Assembly: GCA_002451085.1 (NCBI GenBank)
Contig: DKBE01000070.1
Location: 8,887-25,139, forward strand
Direction: 5' to 3'
Length of the DNA: 16,253 nucleotides
Origin: Proteobacteria bacterium UBA6908
GTDB taxonomy: Bacteria; Pseudomonadota; Gammaproteobacteria; Acidiferrobacterales; UBA6901
Below are positions 13,790-16,253 of the stretch, one piece after another. The notes beneath the pieces are model-generated. The model made no database searches, was not told where the DNA came from, and was given only the letters and a program-made list of their open reading frames with translations. Position numbers and translations under genes: made by a program. Positions within the stretch are counted from its first letter, which is position 1. Each line of letters opens with the position of its first letter.

Positions 13790-14446
13790 TTACTTGAGGG
13801 TTTTCACGCCCGCGGGAGTGCCGAGCAGCAGGACATCAGCCGGGCGCCGGGCGAACAGACCGTTGGTCACGACGCCGACTATATTGTTGAGCTTTTGTTC
13901 GAGCTCCACTGGATTCAGGATCTGGAGGTTGTGCACGTCCAGGATCACGTTTCCATTATCCGTGACAAACCCGTCACGCAGTTCCGGGCGACCGCCGAGC
14001 TTGACCAGCTCGCGGCCAACATAGGAGCGCGCCATCGGAATCACCTCGACGGGCAGGGGAAACTTGCCGAGCACATCCACCAGTTTTGACTCGTCAGCAA
14101 TGCACACAAACGTCTTCGAGGCTGCCGCCACGATTTTTTCACGGGTCAGCGCCCCACCACCGCCCTTGATCAGGTGCAGGTGGTGGCTGGATTCGTCGGC
14201 CCCGTCCACGTACACGCTGAGCTCGCCCACGGCATTCAGGTCATAGACCTGAATGCCGTGTTTCTTGAGGCGCTCGGCCGAAGCCACCGAGCTGGCGACC
14301 GTTCCCTCGATCTTGCCCTTCATGGTGGCCAGGAAATCGATGAAATGGTTGGCGGTGGAGCCGGTGCCCACCCCGACCACGGTGCCGGGTTCGATATAGT
14401 CGAGGGCCGCCTTGGCGACGGCTTTTTTCATTTCATCCTGTGTCAT
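13790..14446 (-). CDS. rpiA: ribose-5-phosphate isomerase A
   Basis: The enzyme interconverts ribose 5-phosphate and ribulose 5-phosphate in the non-oxidative pentose phosphate pathway in the cytoplasm. The 218-residue length equals that of E. coli RpiA (219). Signature motifs are GTGSTA (27-32, phosphate loop), DGADE (81-85), [11 protein letters not shown] (94-104) and ESKLV (119-123). It is the first gene of a leftward pair with the beta-CASP protein and is divergent from ilvA with 125 bp between start codons. That order is known from Pseudomonas. The ribosome site ahead of ATG 14446 is weak. Confidence 0.96.
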   Translation of the reverse strand: MTQDEMKKAVAKAALDYIEPGTVVGVGTGSTANHFIDFLATMKGKIEGTVASSVASAERLKKHGIQVYDLNAVGELSVYVDGADESSHHLHLIKGGGGALTREKIVAAASKTFVCIADESKLVDVLGKFPLPVEVIPMARSYVGRELVKLGGRPELRDGFVTDNGNVILDVHNLQILNPVELEQKLNNIVGVVTNGLFARRPADVLLLGTPAGVKTLK

Positions 14447-14471
14447 GGCTTGTCGTGATGTGGTCGATAGG

Positions 14472-14500
14472 CTGTCAGGATACCGTATCGCCGATACATT
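14472..14500 (+). promoter_or_regulatory. possible ilvA promoter
   Basis: CTGTCA (14472-14477), a 17-bp spacer and TACATT (14495-14500) each match four of six consensus bases. The interlocked dyad at 14479-14497 fills the spacer and runs into the -10 box. A leftward rpiA promoter in the same stretch (TTATTA, 17 bp, TATCCT) is even weaker. Confidence 0.33.
14479..14497. promoter_or_regulatory. interlocked dyads in the rpiA-ilvA divergent spacer
   Basis: GATACCGTATCGCCGATAC contains two overlapping perfect inverted repeats: GATAC-C-GTATC (14479-14489) and GTATCG-C-CGATAC (14485-14497). The middle arm GTATC is shared, so it can pair with either neighbour. The position inside both candidate promoters suits a shared operator. 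Confidence 0.4.
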
Positions 14501-14571
14501 AATAAAGAATCGTCTGGTAGATTAACCGGACATGGCCGAATTGCCGGCCGAACGACCTCAGGGGAGTCCGC

Positions 14572-16083
14572 GTGCCACAGAAATACCTCAATCGCATCCT
14601 CAACGCCCGGGTTTACGACGTGGCCCGGGAAACGCCGCTGGACCCCGCGCCCATCCTGTCGCACCGCACCGGCAACCGGATTTGGCTGAAGCGCGAGGAC
14701 GAACAACCGGTGTTTTCGTTCAAGTGCCGCGGGGCCTACAACAAGATGGTGCACCTTACGCCGGCTCAACTCCGCAAAGGGGTCGTTGCCGCGTCCGCCG
14801 GTAACCATGCCCAGGGCGTAGCGCTGGCTGCACTCCGTCTGGGCGCGAAGGCAGTGATCGTCATGCCGCGCACCACACCGGCGATCAAGGTCGATGCCGT
14901 CCGTAACCTGGGGGGGCGGGTGGTGCTGCATGGCGATAATTATGATGCCGCCTACGCCCATGCCCGGGAGATCGAGGCGCAGCGCAAGCTCGTGTTTGTC
15001 CATCCGTATGACGACCCGGAGGTGATTGCCGGCCAGGGTACGGTGGGCATGGAAATCCTCAAACAGCACACCGGCCCGCTGGACGCCGTGTTTGTTCCGG
15101 TTGGCGGCGGCGGGTTGATCGCCGGCATGGCGGCCTACATCAAGCAGGTGCGACCGGAGGTGAAAATCATTGGTGTCGAGCCGGAAGACGCCGATGCCAT
15201 GGCGCGCTCGCTGCGTGCCGGCAAGCGCGTGGTGCTCGATCATGTGGGTATCTTTGCCGATGGCGTGGCGGTGCGCAATGTCGGCCAGGAGACCTTCCGC
15301 CTCTGCAAGCAGTATGTCGACGATATGGTCATTGTCTCGAATGACGAGATCTGTGCCGCGATCAAGGATATTTTTGAGGACCGGCGCTCGATCCTCGAGC
15401 CGGCTGGCGCCCTGGCCTATGCCGGCCTCAAACGCTACGTCGAAAAGAAGCGCCTGCGCCACAAAAACCTCGTGGCGGTTGCCTCCGGTGCCAATGTCAA
15501 TTTCGACCGGTTGCGGTACGTCGCTGAGCGCGCCGAAATCGGCGAACGCCGCGAGGCCATTCTCGCCGTCACGATTCCGGAGCGGGCCGGCGCCCTGAAA
15601 AAATTCTGCTCGATTCTTGGCGACCACAGCATCACCGAGTTCAACTATCGCTATGACAATGCCCAGGCGGCGCACATCTACGTCGGAGTGCAGATGCGCG
15701 AACGCGAAATGACCAACCGGCTGGTACGGACCTTGCGACGCAGCGGCTACGCCACCCTTGATATGACCGATAATGAGATGGCCAAGCTGCACATCCGCCA
15801 TATGGTCGGCGGTCATGCTCCGGCGGACCTGAACGAGGTGGTCTATCGTTTTGAGTTTCCGGAACGCCCCGGGGCGCTCATGAACTTCCTCAATCAGATG
15901 GGGGGTCGCTGGAACATCTCGCTGTTCCACTATCGCTCACACGGCGCCGATTTCGGCCGGGTACTGGTCGGCATGCAGGTGCCGGCCGCGGACAAGAAGG
16001 AATTCCAGAAATTTCTCGATCACCTCGGCTATGAGTATGTCGAGGAATCCCGCAATCCGGCTTACCGGTTGTTTTTGAGCTAA
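14572..16083 (+). CDS. ilvA: biosynthetic threonine dehydratase (threonine ammonia-lyase)
   Basis: The enzyme deaminates threonine to 2-oxobutanoate, the first committed step of isoleucine synthesis, using pyridoxal phosphate. Lys51 in SFKCRGAYN is the cofactor lysine. SAGNHAQG (75-82) and the glycine loop VGGGGL (177-182) bind substrate and phosphate. Two ACT-like regulatory domains follow (about 327-397 and 421-493, each opening with a PERAGAL or PERPGAL motif). This is the isoleucine-inhibited, valine-activated architecture of E. coli IlvA, and 503 residues is close to its 514. GTG 14572 is well supported by AGGGGAG at 14560-14566, 5 bp upstream. No attenuator-like leader peptide rich in Ile codons is visible in the spacer. 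Confidence 0.96.
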   Translation: MPQKYLNRILNARVYDVARETPLDPAPILSHRTGNRIWLKREDEQPVFSFKCRGAYNKMVHLTPAQLRKGVVAASAGNHAQGVALAALRLGAKAVIVMPRTTPAIKVDAVRNLGGRVVLHGDNYDAAYAHAREIEAQRKLVFVHPYDDPEVIAGQGTVGMEILKQHTGPLDAVFVPVGGGGLIAGMAAYIKQVRPEVKIIGVEPEDADAMARSLRAGKRVVLDHVGIFADGVAVRNVGQETFRLCKQYVDDMVIVSNDEICAAIKDIFEDRRSILEPAGALAYAGLKRYVEKKRLRHKNLVAVASGANVNFDRLRYVAERAEIGERREAILAVTIPERAGALKKFCSILGDHSITEFNYRYDNAQAAHIYVGVQMREREMTNRLVRTLRRSGYATLDMTDNEMAKLHIRHMVGGHAPADLNEVVYRFEFPERPGALMNFLNQMGGRWNISLFHYRSHGADFGRVLVGMQVPAADKKEFQKFLDHLGYEYVEESRNPAYRLFLS

Positions 16084-16119
16084 CGTGAAACCGAACGGCG
16101 TTACCGCGGAGGAGACGAC

Positions 16120-16253
16120 ATGAACGCAGTGGGTTTCGGAATTGTGTTGTACCTGATCGGTGTCGTCATCATGGCCGGCGACGTGTTTTACGGCCGGACT
16201 ATCCAGACCGAGGTGGCAGCGCTGGGTATCGCCGGCATACAGTCCAAATACGG
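16120..16253 (+). CDS. small membrane protein, truncated by window edge
   Basis: An open frame of 44 codons begins at ATG 16120 after an excellent ribosome site (GGAGGAG at 16108-16114, 5 bp spacing) and continues past the window. Residues 4-19 (VGFGIVLYLIGVVIMA) form one hydrophobic helix, followed by GDVFYGRTIQTEVAALGIAG. It starts 36 bp after the ilvA stop on the same strand with no terminator between, so it may be co-transcribed. I do not recognise the family. Confidence 0.6.
   Translation, partial: MNAVGFGIVLYLIGVVIMAGDVFYGRTIQTEVAALGIAGIQSKY

Noticed and set aside
14443..15930. Long minus-strand open frame of about 495 codons opposite ilvA
   Set aside because: ilvA on the plus strand has every catalytic and ACT motif; the antisense frame has low-complexity His/Asp-rich sequence and no recognisable domain.

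Overview
The window reads as chromosomal DNA of a moderately high-GC gammaproteobacterium. The protein types (lexA with a Y-family polymerase, trxC with its zinc ribbon, two-ACT-domain ilvA divergent from rpiA, a sigma-54 enhancer-binding regulator) and E. coli-like promoter and terminator signals support this. The divergent rpiA/ilvA arrangement is the one known from Pseudomonas. I cannot name the genus from this sequence. There are no rRNA or tRNA genes, no CRISPR array, no insertion sequences and no phage genes. Coding density is high and the largest non-coding gap is about 220 bp.

Layout, left to right. 54-1914: a LexA-family self-cleaving repressor followed immediately by a Y-family translesion DNA polymerase, probably one SOS-type operon. 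2015-2839: an exported PhnD-like solute-binding protein with no transporter genes beside it. 2942-3529: a cytoplasmic protein with a histone H1-like lysine/alanine tail, with its own strong promoter and terminator. 3722-4948: a membrane-anchored SGNH hydrolase. 5037-6401: an exported alpha/beta hydrolase fused to a C-terminal solenoid that looks like a beta-helix. 6425-8200 (minus): a class C beta-lactamase-family serine hydrolase with two C-terminal beta-barrel-like domains. 8302-8739: thioredoxin 2, ending in a bidirectional terminator shared with the convergent small gene 8807-8995 (minus).

The most interesting part is 8807-12348. A tiny exported Lys/Glu-rich protein is transcribed leftward from what looks like a canonical sigma-54 promoter (9069-9086). 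Diverging from it is a two-gene operon for a membrane histidine kinase and an NtrC-class response regulator with an intact GAFTGA loop, i.e. a sigma-54 activator. The spacer between them carries a 24-bp A/T-only tract and two inverted repeats centred about 82 and 122 bp upstream of the predicted start, where enhancer sites of such activators normally lie. The inference is a self-contained circuit: envelope signal, kinase, sigma-54 activator, small lysine-rich secreted protein.

The right end is metabolic. rpiA and a beta-CASP metallo-beta-lactamase-fold protein form a leftward operon (14446 to 12372). ilvA (14572-16083) diverges from it across a short spacer with interlocked GATAC/GTATC dyads. 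A small membrane protein starts at 16120 and runs off the window.
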